Shown in pieces: positions 15,722-24,832 of a stretch of 64,000 bases of DNA (the first letter of the stretch is position 1; each line of letters begins with the position of its first letter). The stretch covers positions 146,302 to 210,301 of the forward strand of contig NZ_QWEQ01000007.1 in assembly GCF_009936045.1 (NCBI RefSeq). Direction: 5' to 3'. A program made the translations under genes and the position numbers. Origin of the DNA: Emergencia sp. 1XD21-10 (GTDB taxonomy: Bacteria > Bacillota > Clostridia > Peptostreptococcales > Anaerovoracaceae). Under the pieces are notes generated by a model that saw only the letters and a program-made list of their open reading frames with translations, was not told the origin of the DNA and ran no database searches.

Positions 15722-18700
15722 ATGAAAGAAATATTAAAACGATTATGTACTGGCGTACTTGCTCTTGCGACTGTCGTTACTGCTTTACCGAGTACACCCG
15801 TTCATGCGTCGGAAACACAGTATTGGACAGAGTCTGTCGAACGTGTCGGTATCGTAGAACGTGTTAATAATGATGGCTCTATTACTGAAACCTTTAATGA
15901 GGGACATTTGACCGTTGAGGGCAAGGACGCTTATTGTATTGACATCAATACAGCATTCAAAAACGGTTATAAAACCAGAGCTGACGCAAGCACCCGTATG
16001 AGTACCGACCAAATAAGCGATGTTGCCTTATCTATCGAATATGTGAAACAGTACACAGACAACCATAGCGGAATAAGCAACAATCACGCTTACCTTTTAA
16101 GACAGCTTGTAGTCTGGCAGAGATTGAGCGTACATCTAGGCTGGCAATGTGATAACGTGCGAGCTTCTTATGATGAAATTCCAAAGGCAACGCAGGACGA
16201 AGTTTTCGCTGGTGCAAAAGCCTTTGTCAAAGAAAATAAAGGACGCTATGAATGTGGCGGTTATATCTACTCTGGCGAGGGGCAGGAATTGGGACAATTC
16301 TGGGCTAAACTCAATGTCGGAAATGCGAAACTGCAAAAGATTTCCAGTAATACCAGCATTACAGATGGTAACGGAAATTACTCTATCGCTGGTGCAACAT
16401 ATGGTGTCTTTGCTGATAAGGATTGCACGAAACAGCTTGCCACCCTTACGACTGATGAAAACGGAAATACGGACGTTGTAGAGGTAACGGCTGGCACAGT
16501 CTATATCAAGGAATTATCTGCACCAGCAGGATATAAAGTGGATAAAACTGTATATTCCTTAAAGGTTGAAGCTGGAAAGACAGCGACCTTGAATGTATCT
16601 GATACACCAAAGGTAACGGACACATTGATTGAGCTTTTCAAGATTGATATGGAAACACAGAAAAACAATCCGCAGGGGAACGCTTCTTTAGCAGGTGCGG
16701 AATTTACATGGAAGTATTATGCAGGCTTCTATAATAAAGACAATCTTCCTGCCGAAGCTACTCGTACATGGGTTACAAAGACAATCGCTGAAACAGACAG
16801 CGACGGGACAACCCACTACATCACAAAATTAGCGGACGCTTATAAGGTAGCTGGCGACAGCTTCTATATGCAGGACGGAAAAGCGGTTCTTCCACTTGGA
16901 ACGCTAACCGTTGAGGAAACAAAAGCTCCAAACGGCTACTTGCTAGACGGTGCATATATGCAGGCTGGCGACAAGTCCGAACAGATTAAGGGCTTATATG
17001 TAACACAGATTACCGAGGACGGCGACCTTGCCGTATTATCTGGAAGTAACCAGTTTTCCGTATCAGATAAAGTCATTCGTGGCGGTGTCAAAATTCAGAA
17101 ACGAGATTTAGAAACTGGCGATACCAAACCACAAGGAAGTGCAACATTGAAAGATACTGCTTTTGACATCATTTCTTTAAATGATAATTCTGTATTGATT
17201 GAGGGCAAGCTCTATAAGAAAAACGAAGTGGTAAAAACAATCTATACGGATATTGAGGGTATTGCTTCTACTTCCGCTGACCTTTTACCTTATGGAAAAT
17301 TCCGTATCGTTGAAAGTGAAGCTCCCGACGGATATTTGACAGACGGTATGAAGCCGATTGACTTTGCAATCACAGAGAATGGAAAAATCGTAGATTTAAC
17401 CGACAAAGCAAACTCTATCTACAATCAGATTAAGCGTGGCGATATTGAGGGCGTAAAAATCGGTGCAGGCACACACAAGCGTCTTGCTGATGTTCCTTTT
17501 AGGATCACAAGCAAGACGACGGGCGAAAGTCATGTTGTGGTAACTGATGATAACGGGCAGTTCTCCACTTCTGCTGACTGGGCTAGTCATAAGCACAATA
17601 CCAACGCAGGAAAGACCAGCGAGGACGGTGTGTGGTTTGGGACTTCTGAACCAGACGACAGCAAGGGTGCATTACCTTATGATACTTACATCATTGAAGA
17701 ATTAAAATGTGAAAGCAACAAAGGCTTTGAACTTATCCCACCTTTTGAAATCGTGGTATCAAGAAATAACCGTGTGATTGATTTGGGAACGCTGACTGAT
17801 GAATACGAAAGAGAAATCTCAATCCATACCACAGCGACCAGCAAGGACGGCGAAAAGACAATCCTTGCGGGAAAAGAAATCACGATTGTAGATACTGTCA
17901 AATTAGACGGACTTACAAAAGGCACAAAGTATCAGTTGAAAGGCTGGCAGATGTTAAAGGAAGAAAACGCTGAACTTGTCATTGACGGAAAGCGTGTAGA
18001 AAATGACTATACTTTTGTCGCTGATGATGAAGCTATGAAAGTGGAAATTGCCTATACATTCAATGCGTCTGCTTTAGGTGGCAAGAACCTTGTTACCTTT
18101 GAAGAATTGTATGATTTAAGCAATCCAGACGAACCCGTAAAAGTTGCGGAACACAAAGACATTGAGGACGACGGGCAGACGGTACTTATCACAGAGCGTA
18201 TCATCAAGATACATACAACTGCTACCGATAAGGACGGCAACAAAGAGCTTAAAGCAGGAAAAGAGGTAACAATCATTGATACCGTAACCTTAGAGGGCTT
18301 AGAAATTGGCACAAAATATCAGCTTAAAGGTTGGCAAATGTTGAAAGAAGAAAATGCAGAACTTCTTATCAATGGAAAGCGTGTAGAAAATGACTATACT
18401 TTTGTCGCTGACAGCGAAGCTATGAAAGTGGAAGTTGCCTTTACCTTTGACGCTTCTACTCTTGACGGCAAACAGCTTGTAACTTTTGAAGAATTGTACG
18501 ATTTAAGCAATCCAGACGAGCCGAAGAAAGTTACCGAGCATAAGGACACCACAGACGAGGGACAGACGATTACTTTTAAGGAAAAACCAGAAGAACCAGA
18601 GAAACCCGAAACACCGCAAACGCCAGAAAAGCCTAGCAGACCTACGGACAGTCCCAAAACGGGAGATAACACCAACCTTTACGGACTGCTTGCACTTCTT

Positions 18701-18766
18701 TTGACTTCTGGTTCTGGACTGGCAGGTATCTTCTTCTACAAACGCCGTAAAATGAAGAAATCATAA
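15722..18766 (+). CDS. Surface adhesin with thioester domain, SpaA-like and VaFE repeats, LPXTG-type anchor
   Basis: 1014 residues. A signal peptide (residues 1-30, ending PVHASE) leads into a TQXA/thioester domain, with Cys in DAYCIDIN and Gln in LLRQLVVWQ. Such domains can bond covalently to host or surface partners. SpaA/Cna-B-like domains with GAxF and E-A-P-x-GY motifs follow, then two near-identical VaFE repeats (about 17810-18190 and 18200-18570) and a Pro/Glu-rich stretch. It ends with a sortase signal (SPKTGDNTN), a membrane helix and KRRKMKKS. The ATG at 15722 is chosen because AAAGGA precedes it; the ATG at 15701 has no binding site. It is cargo at the element's left end and may aid mating-pair or host contact. 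Confidence 0.85.
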   Translation: MKEILKRLCTGVLALATVVTALPSTPVHASETQYWTESVERVGIVERVNNDGSITETFNEGHLTVEGKDAYCIDINTAFKNGYKTRADASTRMSTDQISDVALSIEYVKQYTDNHSGISNNHAYLLRQLVVWQRLSVHLGWQCDNVRASYDEIPKATQDEVFAGAKAFVKENKGRYECGGYIYSGEGQELGQFWAKLNVGNAKLQKISSNTSITDGNGNYSIAGATYGVFADKDCTKQLATLTTDENGNTDVVEVTAGTVYIKELSAPAGYKVDKTVYSLKVEAGKTATLNVSDTPKVTDTLIELFKIDMETQKNNPQGNASLAGAEFTWKYYAGFYNKDNLPAEATRTWVTKTIAETDSDGTTHYITKLADAYKVAGDSFYMQDGKAVLPLGTLTVEETKAPNGYLLDGAYMQAGDKSEQIKGLYVTQITEDGDLAVLSGSNQFSVSDKVIRGGVKIQKRDLETGDTKPQGSATLKDTAFDIISLNDNSVLIEGKLYKKNEVVKTIYTDIEGIASTSADLLPYGKFRIVESEAPDGYLTDGMKPIDFAITENGKIVDLTDKANSIYNQIKRGDIEGVKIGAGTHKRLADVPFRITSKTTGESHVVVTDDNGQFSTSADWASHKHNTNAGKTSEDGVWFGTSEPDDSKGALPYDTYIIEELKCESNKGFELIPPFEIVVSRNNRVIDLGTLTDEYEREISIHTTATSKDGEKTILAGKEITIVDTVKLDGLTKGTKYQLKGWQMLKEENAELVIDGKRVENDYTFVADDEAMKVEIAYTFNASALGGKNLVTFEELYDLSNPDEPVKVAEHKDIEDDGQTVLITERIIKIHTTATDKDGNKELKAGKEVTIIDTVTLEGLEIGTKYQLKGWQMLKEENAELLINGKRVENDYTFVADSEAMKVEVAFTFDASTLDGKQLVTFEELYDLSNPDEPKKVTEHKDTTDEGQTITFKEKPEEPEKPETPQTPEKPSRPTDSPKTGDNTNLYGLLALLLTSGSGLAGIFFYKRRKMKKS

Positions 18767-19004
18767 GGCGGTAACGGTATGAGAAAAGGAAAATCACGCT
18801 CTCCGCCGAAGCTGTCAAACGGCAGACTTCCGCTTATTCTGGCTTGTCTGCCAACAACCTGCAAGAACACGGATAGTCAAGGGTGCGTAAGCATTTATTT
18901 TACCCTTTACTATCTGGGGGATTGCTGGTACTTTCCAAACCGCCAGAATAAGAAATCACAATCAAAAAACTTATCAAAAATAGAAAGAAACGAGGTAAAA
19001 CAAT
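18767..19004. other. Leader region upstream of the DUF961 genes with nested inverted repeats
   Basis: Inverted pairs GGCAGAC/GTCTGCC near 18821-18850 and CTTATTCTGGC (18833-18843) with GCCAGAATAAG (18942-18952) could form exclusive folds. A 92-codon frame crosses it but has a poor binding site and no recognisable protein. Confidence 0.4.
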
Positions 19005-19340
19005 ATGGAAATGAAATATGTCGTGCCAGATATGGCACAGTCTTTTGGAACTCTTGAATTTGCAGGAGAAAGCGAGCCTATCTTTGAAAGGGATAAAAAT
19101 AACCGCAGGGTTTTAGCCAGACGAAGCTATAACCTTTATTCTGACGTACAGAAAGGCGAAAATGTTGTGGTAGAAATTCCCGTGCAGGCTGGCGAAAAGC
19201 ATTTCAAGTATGAACAGAAAGTAAAACTTGTCAATCCGAAGTTATACGGCAGAGGTTACGCAATCGGGGATATGGGACATACCGATTATGTGTTGCTTGC
19301 TGATGATATTGTAACAGTTGAAGAAAAGCAAAGGAGTTAA
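19005..19340 (+). CDS. DUF961/YdcP-family protein, Tn916 Orf23-like
   Basis: 111 residues, soluble, close in pattern to Orf23/YdcP proteins (YVVPDMAQSFGTLEF at the start, VVEIPVQAGEKHFKYEQKV in the middle). These small proteins open the conjugation operons of Tn916 and ICEBs1-type elements; their exact role is not settled. Its start follows ACGAGG. It lies 6 bases from a second family member, so the two are co-transcribed. Confidence 0.85.
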   Translation: MEMKYVVPDMAQSFGTLEFAGESEPIFERDKNNRRVLARRSYNLYSDVQKGENVVVEIPVQAGEKHFKYEQKVKLVNPKLYGRGYAIGDMGHTDYVLLADDIVTVEEKQRS

Positions 19341-19346
19341 GAATTT

Positions 19347-19724
19347 ATGAGATTATCAAACGGATTTGTTATTGACAAAGAGAAAACATTTGGAGAATTA
19401 AAATTTACAGCGGTGCGTGATGTGTACTTGCAGAATGAGGACGGGACACCGAGTACCCAGCTTAAAAAGCGTATCTATGATTTGAAGTGCAGTCTGCATG
19501 GTGGAATTATCCCCGTGTCTGTACCGCCAGAAGTACCGTTAAGGGAATTTCCGTATAATGCAGTTGTGGAGCTTGTCAATCCAGTAGCCGATACGGTATC
19601 ACGAAAAACCTATACGGGTGCAGAGGTGGACTGGTATGTAAAGGCAGAGGATATTGCGTTGAAGAATAAAGGCAACCAGAACGCAGGCAGTCCACAGAAA
19701 CAGCAATCAATAAAAAAAGGATAA
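19347..19724 (+). CDS. DUF961/YdcP-family protein, Tn916 Orf22-like
   Basis: 125 residues, homologous in pattern to the preceding gene (FGELKFTAVRDVYLQNEDG, VSVPPEVPLREFPYNAVVELVNP). The C-terminal tail is basic and glutamine-rich. The binding site AAAGGAG lies before the start at 19347. A bidirectional terminator follows, and the cargo gene behind it is inverted, so the usual orf22-orf21 continuity is broken. Confidence 0.85.
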   Translation: MRLSNGFVIDKEKTFGELKFTAVRDVYLQNEDGTPSTQLKKRIYDLKCSLHGGIIPVSVPPEVPLREFPYNAVVELVNPVADTVSRKTYTGAEVDWYVKAEDIALKNKGNQNAGSPQKQQSIKKG

Positions 19725-19751
19725 TGAATATTCACACTATCCTTTGATTGC
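19704..19751. terminator. Bidirectional terminator between the Orf22-like gene and the SieB-like gene
   Basis: AAAGGATA / TATCCTTT, extended by CAATCAA / TTGATTG, with A/T-rich flanks, between convergent genes. Confidence 0.75.
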
Positions 19752-20345
19752 TTAATATGGAAAACTAGAATAAGGGTCGTTATATCGACTTTGAGCTTTA
19801 TATTTGGTGTCTATTTGGATATATGCTGTATGGAAATTAGCAAGTAATTCACTGTCATTTTGTAATTCCTCAACAGCCCACGGTTGCAACATATAAGGAA
19901 ATACAGCATTGTTTAAATCTGAAACAAGGTATTGATTTGTAGTTTCAATAATTATCATGCTTTGTTTAAGCCATTTTACAGCTCCGTCATGGAATGGTAA
20001 TTCAGAAGTATGATTATCTTCCATGTATAAGCCATATACAATAGCTTTTTGGTAGTTATCTAATTTTTGCAATCTTTCTTTAGCAGTTGCTTTAAATTTT
20101 TTCATAGAGCGTTTATGGCTGAAATATTTATAAATACCTATGATGAGTGTAACAGCAAGTATTGAAAAGGACGTTAAAAATAGTAATCCTATGGCAAAGC
20201 CGTATTTATTTCTGAAATCAACCATATACATCTTGGCAACTATATTGTCTGGAAGAAATAGAACCATACCAGAGGCAAGAGCAAGGGCAAACATTATTTT
20301 GGTTGGCAACTTAAAGAAATCAGCAAGGTTAAAATCAAATTTCAT
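19752..20345 (-). CDS. SieB-like superinfection-exclusion membrane protein
   Basis: 197 residues. Two membrane segments (about 17-34 and 50-70) follow the start MKFDFNLADFFKLPTKIMF, with a cytoplasmic alpha-helical domain containing LQKLDNYQKAIVYGLY and FPYMLQPWAVEELQ. The pattern matches the SieB (superinfection exclusion protein B) family of phage and mobile-element proteins as I remember it. It is the only minus-strand gene in the transfer region and has its own terminator, which marks it as a cargo insertion between orf22 and orf21. An anti-phage or exclusion role is inferred. Confidence 0.65.
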   Translation of the reverse strand: MKFDFNLADFFKLPTKIMFALALASGMVLFLPDNIVAKMYMVDFRNKYGFAIGLLFLTSFSILAVTLIIGIYKYFSHKRSMKKFKATAKERLQKLDNYQKAIVYGLYMEDNHTSELPFHDGAVKWLKQSMIIIETTNQYLVSDLNNAVFPYMLQPWAVEELQNDSELLANFHTAYIQIDTKYKAQSRYNDPYSSFPY

Positions 20346-20416
20346 TTTTTCACTCCTATCGAAAAGATATGGTTTGATTATACCAAATTACGATACTTAA
20401 GGCTATTAAATATTTT

Positions 20417-21841
20417 TTGAAAGTGAAAGCAAAGGGGGTAAATGTTATTTCAATATTTAGAATTAAAGGACACCATATCAGAGCCAGTGATAAACACCTT
20501 GTCTACCACTTTTCCATAGGAACGCTTCTGTTTGTATTCGTGGCGGTTCTTCTGCTACTGAATATCAAACAGCTCATGCGTACCGATTGGGAGCATTTCA
20601 GCCTATTAGACAATGGCTTGACGCTTTCCACTTACAACTGCATAACGATTTTGATAGCGACTGGTGTTTGTGCATTGGTCGCTTTTCTGTATTACCACTT
20701 CTGTTACGACAGTTTTAAGAAGTTCCTGCACCGTCAAAAGCTGGCAAGAATGATACTGGAAAATAAATGGTATGAAGCTGATACCGTACAAAACAGCGGT
20801 TTTTTTACTGACCTGCAAAGCAGATCAAGGGAAAAAATCGTCTGGTTTCCCAAGATTTATTATCAAATGGAAAAGGGACTGCTCCATATCCGCTGTGAAA
20901 TCACGCTGGGGAAATATCAAGACCAGCTTTTACGGCTAGAGGATAAGCTGGAAAGTGGCTTGTATTGCGAACTGACCGACAAGACCTTACATGACGGCTA
21001 TATCGAATATACCCTGCTTTATGATATGATAGCGAACCGTATTACCATTGATGAAGTACGGGCAGAAAACGGCTGTCTTAGATTGATGAAAAATCTAGTC
21101 TGGGAGTATGACGCACTACCCCACGCTCTGATTGCTGGTGGAACTGGTGGCGGTAAAACATACTTTCTGCTGACGCTCATTGAAGCCCTACTGCATACAA
21201 ACGTTGTTCTTTACATTTTAGACCCAAAGAATGCTGACCTTGCGGACTTGGGAACGGTCATGCCGAACGTCTATCACACCAAAGAAGAAATGATAGATTG
21301 CGTCAATGCTTTTTATGACGGCATGGTACAGCGAAGTGAGGAAATGAAACAGCACCCGAACTATAAGACGGGCGAAAACTACGCCTATCTGGGACTGCCA
21401 CCCTGCTTTCTTATCTTTGATGAATATGTGGCGTTTTTTGAAATGCTGGGGACAAAAGAAAGCGTAAGCCTACTTAGCCAGTTAAAGAAAATCGTCATGC
21501 TGGGACGGCAGGCAGGATATTTCCTTATCGTTGCTTGTCAAAGACCAGACGCAAAGTATTTCTCGGACGGGATAAGGGATAACTTCAACTTTCGTGTAGG
21601 ACTTGGGCGTATCAGTGAACTTGGTTACGGTATGCTGTTTGGTTCTGATGTGAAGAAACAGTTTTTCCAGAAACATATCAAAGGGCGTGGTTACTGTGAT
21701 GTGGGAACAAGCGTCATAAGTGAATTTTACACGCCTTTAGTGCCAAAAGGACATGATTTTTTGCAGACAATCGGTTCTCTTGCACAAACAAGGCAGGACG
21801 GGACGGCGACGTGCGAAGCGAAAGGCGACGGCACGGACTAG
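20417..21841 (+). CDS. FtsK/SpoIIIE-type coupling ATPase, Tn916 Orf21-like
   Basis: 474 residues. Two membrane segments lie in the first 95 residues. The ATPase domain has Walker A IAGGTGGGKTYF (about residues 239-250) and Walker B CFLIFDEYVAFFEM. It drives DNA transfer by linking the relaxosome to the mating channel. Start choice is unsure: TTG at 20417 has no good binding site, while AAAGGGGG at 20430-20438 would suit an ATT codon at 20447, just before the conserved part. oriT follows immediately. Confidence 0.9.
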   Translation: MKVKAKGVNVISIFRIKGHHIRASDKHLVYHFSIGTLLFVFVAVLLLLNIKQLMRTDWEHFSLLDNGLTLSTYNCITILIATGVCALVAFLYYHFCYDSFKKFLHRQKLARMILENKWYEADTVQNSGFFTDLQSRSREKIVWFPKIYYQMEKGLLHIRCEITLGKYQDQLLRLEDKLESGLYCELTDKTLHDGYIEYTLLYDMIANRITIDEVRAENGCLRLMKNLVWEYDALPHALIAGGTGGGKTYFLLTLIEALLHTNVVLYILDPKNADLADLGTVMPNVYHTKEEMIDCVNAFYDGMVQRSEEMKQHPNYKTGENYAYLGLPPCFLIFDEYVAFFEMLGTKESVSLLSQLKKIVMLGRQAGYFLIVACQRPDAKYFSDGIRDNFNFRVGLGRISELGYGMLFGSDVKKQFFQKHIKGRGYCDVGTSVISEFYTPLVPKGHDFLQTIGSLAQTRQDGTATCEAKGDGTD

Positions 21842-22024
21842 CCGTTGCTGGTGTGGCGTTAGCCACGCCAGCAGGTAAAACCCCTCGGTATCTAACAGAG
21901 GGGTACGTTTGCAAATAGACAATAGACGAAAAACATAGGAAACATGGGCTTTATCAAGTGTTTTCCATGTAAAAATCAGTTGTGAAGTCGCCTTAAAAAA
22001 CTTCACACTTGACAGATTGGGGGT
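21842..22024 (+). other. Origin of transfer (oriT) region
   Basis: It lies between the coupling ATPase and relaxase genes, as oriT does in Tn916. A GGCGT-TA-GCCACGCC hairpin (about 21851-21870) and an ACCCCTC / GAGGGGT hairpin (about 21878-21903) are followed by TTTGCAAATAGACAATAG, an AT-rich tract and an AAGT/ACTT-rich repeat before the relaxase start. The nick site cannot be fixed by eye. Confidence 0.75.
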
Positions 22025-23221
22025 ATGGTTCTGAATGAAGAACAATGGATAAAAGAATTACGGGAGAAACGGATTGCTTACGGTATCTCACAAGGCAGGC
22101 TGGCGGTGGCTTCTGGTATCACAAGGGAATATCTCAACAAGATAGAAAGCGGAAAAATGAAGCCGTCAAAGGAACTTCTTCATACTCTGCATAAGGAACT
22201 GGCAAGGTTCAATCCAGAAGCACCGCTTACCATGCTGTTTGATTATGTGAAAATTCGTTTTCCTACGCTGGATATACAGCACATCATCAAAGATATATTA
22301 AAACTGAATATCAATTATATGCTTCATGAAGATTACGGACATTACAGTTATACGGAGCATTACTCTTTAGGGGACATCTTTATTTATACGTCGGCTGACG
22401 AAGAAAAAGGTGTCCTTTTAGAGTTAAAGGGGCGTGGTTGCAGGCAGTTTGAAAGTTACCTGCTGGCACAGCAAAGAAGCTGGTATGACTTTCTCATGGA
22501 CGCACTTATAGATGGTGGCGTGATGAAGCGTATCGACCTTGCTATCAACGACCATACGGGCATTTTGGATATTCCAGAGCTTGCGGAAAAATGCAGGAAA
22601 CGGGAATATATCGGAAAGTCCAGAAGTTATAAGTTTTACCAGTCGGGCGAGCTTATCAAGCACAGAGAGGACGACAGAGAATATATGGGGCGTACCCTTT
22701 ATCTTGGTTCGTTGAAATCAGATGTGTATTTCTGTATCTATGAAAAAGACTATGAGCAGTACGTCAAGTTAGGGACACCGCTGGAAGAAGCCGACATTAT
22801 CAATCGTTTTGAAATACGGCTTCGCAATGAACGTGCCTATTATGCAGTACGAGATTTGCTGACCTATTATGACGCAGAGCAGACCGCCTTTTCTATCATC
22901 AACCAGTATGTGCGGTTTGTTGATGAAGAACCAGACAAGCGAAAAAATGACTGGAAACTCAATGACCGCTGGGCTTGGTTCATCGGCGATAACAGACAGA
23001 GCTTGAAGCTGACGACAAAGCCAGAACCTTATACCTTAGACCGTACATTGCGGTGGGTACAAAGGCAGGTAGCACCGACCTTGAAAATGCTGAAAAAGAT
23101 TGATAAGGGAAACGGTACAGACTACATGGAAACGATTGAAAAGCAGGCAAAGCTCACAGAAAAACATGAAATGATAATCAAACAGCAGACGACCCCTGCA
23201 AAAGATTTAGTGAAAAGTTAG
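22025..23221 (+). CDS. MobT-type relaxase / replication initiation factor, Tn916 Orf20-like
   Basis: 398 residues. Residues 6-60 are a lambda-repressor-type helix-turn-helix (YGISQGRLAVASGITREYLNKIESG). The rest is the Rep_trans-type replication initiation domain (IDLAINDHTG, SRSYKFYQSGE, RTLYLGSLKSDVYFCIYEKDYE) with conserved tyrosines and acidic metal ligands. It nicks oriT and starts rolling-circle transfer. The plus-strand order coupling ATPase, oriT, relaxase is exactly that of Tn916. Confidence 0.92.
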   Translation: MVLNEEQWIKELREKRIAYGISQGRLAVASGITREYLNKIESGKMKPSKELLHTLHKELARFNPEAPLTMLFDYVKIRFPTLDIQHIIKDILKLNINYMLHEDYGHYSYTEHYSLGDIFIYTSADEEKGVLLELKGRGCRQFESYLLAQQRSWYDFLMDALIDGGVMKRIDLAINDHTGILDIPELAEKCRKREYIGKSRSYKFYQSGELIKHREDDREYMGRTLYLGSLKSDVYFCIYEKDYEQYVKLGTPLEEADIINRFEIRLRNERAYYAVRDLLTYYDAEQTAFSIINQYVRFVDEEPDKRKNDWKLNDRWAWFIGDNRQSLKLTTKPEPYTLDRTLRWVQRQVAPTLKMLKKIDKGNGTDYMETIEKQAKLTEKHEMIIKQQTTPAKDLVKS

Positions 23222-23233
23222 GAGTGATGAAAA

Positions 23234-23368
23234 ATGTGGGAATTATTTAAGAACTTACTGCTGGTATCACTTGGAACGGGTATCGGCGTGGTTCTGATGT
23301 GCATTATGAGTGTCGGCAAAGAAGCTGACAGATACATGGAAGAAATCAAAGAAAGAGAGGACAAATAA
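23234..23368 (+). CDS. DUF3789-like small membrane protein
   Basis: 44 residues: one membrane helix (LLLVSLGTGIGVVLMCIMS) and a charged tail MEEIKEREDK. The binding site is AGGAGTGATG. It lies between relaxase and TcpD-like genes and matches small DUF3789 proteins of such elements from memory. It is one base from the next start. Confidence 0.7.
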   Translation: MWELFKNLLLVSLGTGIGVVLMCIMSVGKEADRYMEEIKEREDK

Positions 23369-23369
23369 C

Positions 23370-23591
23370 ATGAATTTCGGACAAAATTTATATACATGGT
23401 TTTTAAGCAACGCACAGAGCTTAGTGCTTATGGCGATTGTGGTTATCGGTATCTACTTAGGGTTCAAGCGTGAGTTTTCAAAGCTCATTGGCTTCTTAGT
23501 AGTTGCTCTTGTTGCTGTCGGATTGGTATTCAATGCTGGCGGTGTGAAAGACGTACTGTTAGAACTGTTCAATAAGATTATCGGTGCGTAA
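23370..23591 (+). CDS. TcpD-like membrane protein of the conjugation system (Orf19 region)
   Basis: 73 residues with two membrane helices (SLVLMAIVVIGIYLGF and LIGFLVVALVAVGLVF). It matches small TcpD-type proteins of Tn916-like conjugation machines. The start at 23370 follows AGAGAGGACA. It probably belongs to the channel inner-membrane set. Confidence 0.8.
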   Translation: MNFGQNLYTWFLSNAQSLVLMAIVVIGIYLGFKREFSKLIGFLVVALVAVGLVFNAGGVKDVLLELFNKIIGA

Positions 23592-23672
23592 GAATTTTCA
23601 TTGTAGTGCTTTTGAGATAATGATATAATTTGAGTATGACAAAGAGCATTTAAAAATTTGTGAGGTGGGAAT

Positions 23673-24251
23673 ATGGAAAAGTTTTCTATGCCAGAACAAG
23701 TATCTGCAACATTAGAACAAGATGAAATAATGCGACTTAAACATAGTTTAGAAACCACTATATCGAAAGTGGAAGCTGACAAAATAATCTCGGAATTATC
23801 ATTACCTCTAAACTCAACACCAGATGTTCGTGCTGAATGGGTTGATAGAATGTCTGCTTTGCTTGAAAGTAGATTTGATGAAAACACCGTCAAAGCTATT
23901 CGTAAGAAATGTTATTGTAATGAAAATGGCAGATTGGAAGATACTGCACATTTCTTAAAAGACCTTTATCTGTCATTTGACAGAGATTTACATAGTTTTG
24001 TTAATGCTCTAAATGAAAATGGGGCTGGTTGGTATATAAAAGATAATCAGTTATACACAAAGATGTTTTCATGTGAATGTCCTATGCTAGAAAAAGCTAA
24101 GGAAACCAGCTCATTAACATGGTGTCATTGTACGGCAGGCTATAACAAAAAGTTGTTTGAAATTGTTTTTGAAATGCCTATTGACGTGGAAGTTATACAC
24201 AGCATACGGCAAGGGTTTGACTGTTGTTTGTTGAGAATTACATTTAAGTAG
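23673..24251 (+). CDS. DUF6144-like protein, element cargo
   Basis: 192 residues, soluble. The C-terminal half has cysteines in KKCYCNENGR, FSCECPMLEKA and SSLTWCHCTAGYNKKLFE, the arrangement seen in DUF6144 proteins, some of which resemble hydrolase-like domains of unknown role. The binding site is GAGGTGGG. AT-rich codon use differs from the backbone genes. It interrupts the usual orf19-orf18 order together with the SnoaL-like gene downstream. Confidence 0.5.
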   Translation: MEKFSMPEQVSATLEQDEIMRLKHSLETTISKVEADKIISELSLPLNSTPDVRAEWVDRMSALLESRFDENTVKAIRKKCYCNENGRLEDTAHFLKDLYLSFDRDLHSFVNALNENGAGWYIKDNQLYTKMFSCECPMLEKAKETSSLTWCHCTAGYNKKLFEIVFEMPIDVEVIHSIRQGFDCCLLRITFK

Positions 24252-24320
24252 ACTTATTTATAGGTTCACTCTTATATATTTTGCGTAGGAAGAAATAGAA
24301 AAAGGGTCAGGTGGTACAAG

Positions 24321-24731
24321 ATGAATAATAAAGACATTGTAAAATATTATTATGAGGTAATTGTTTCGCAGAACTTGCTAAATGAGTTGCCAAATTATGT
24401 GTCAGAAAATTGTATGATAAAAGTAGGCGATAAAATATTCCCTTTAGGTTTAAATGGAATGAAAGAACATCTGATAGATGTTAAAAAAACATATCCAGAT
24501 TATACTATGAAGATTATAAAGCAGTATTCAGACGGGGATTATGTTATTTCTGAATTTATTATGCAGGGAACACATGAGGGCGAATGGATAGGAATAAAAC
24601 CCACACACAAAACATTACTATTTACTGGTGTTGATATTGATAAAGTAGTAGACGGTAAAATTGTTGAACATGGTGGTGCTGTCAATACTTTTGAAACATT
24701 GTTTGAAGAACATTTGATTAAGCCTATATAA
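24321..24731 (+). CDS. SnoaL-like polyketide cyclase-type protein, element cargo
   Basis: 136 residues of the NTF2/SnoaL fold: helix NKDIVKYYYEVIVSQ, then MKEHLIDVKKTYPDYTMKI, GDYVISEFIMQGTHEGEW and GIKPTHKTLLFTGVDI. SnoaL-like proteins are ester cyclases, isomerases or unknowns; the substrate cannot be told. The binding site AAGGGTCAGGTGG precedes the start. A terminator ends this two-gene cargo block. Confidence 0.65.
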   Translation: MNNKDIVKYYYEVIVSQNLLNELPNYVSENCMIKVGDKIFPLGLNGMKEHLIDVKKTYPDYTMKIIKQYSDGDYVISEFIMQGTHEGEWIGIKPTHKTLLFTGVDIDKVVDGKIVEHGGAVNTFETLFEEHLIKPI

Positions 24732-24769
24732 ATATCATAAGTACAAATTACAACTTCATACCCACATAC

Positions 24770-24806
24770 AAAGCAGTCATTCTGAAAAGATCGACTGCTT
24801 TTTTCA
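24770..24806 (+). terminator. Intrinsic terminator
   Basis: AAGCAGTC / GACTGCTT stem followed by TTTTTC, closing the DUF6144/SnoaL cargo block. Confidence 0.85.
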
Positions 24807-24832
24807 TACTAAAATTAGATTGGAGTGATACA

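Noticed and set aside
18779..19057. 92-codon frame between the adhesin and the Orf23-like gene
   Set aside because: Weak binding site, overlaps the next gene, composition of noncoding sequence with inverted repeats.
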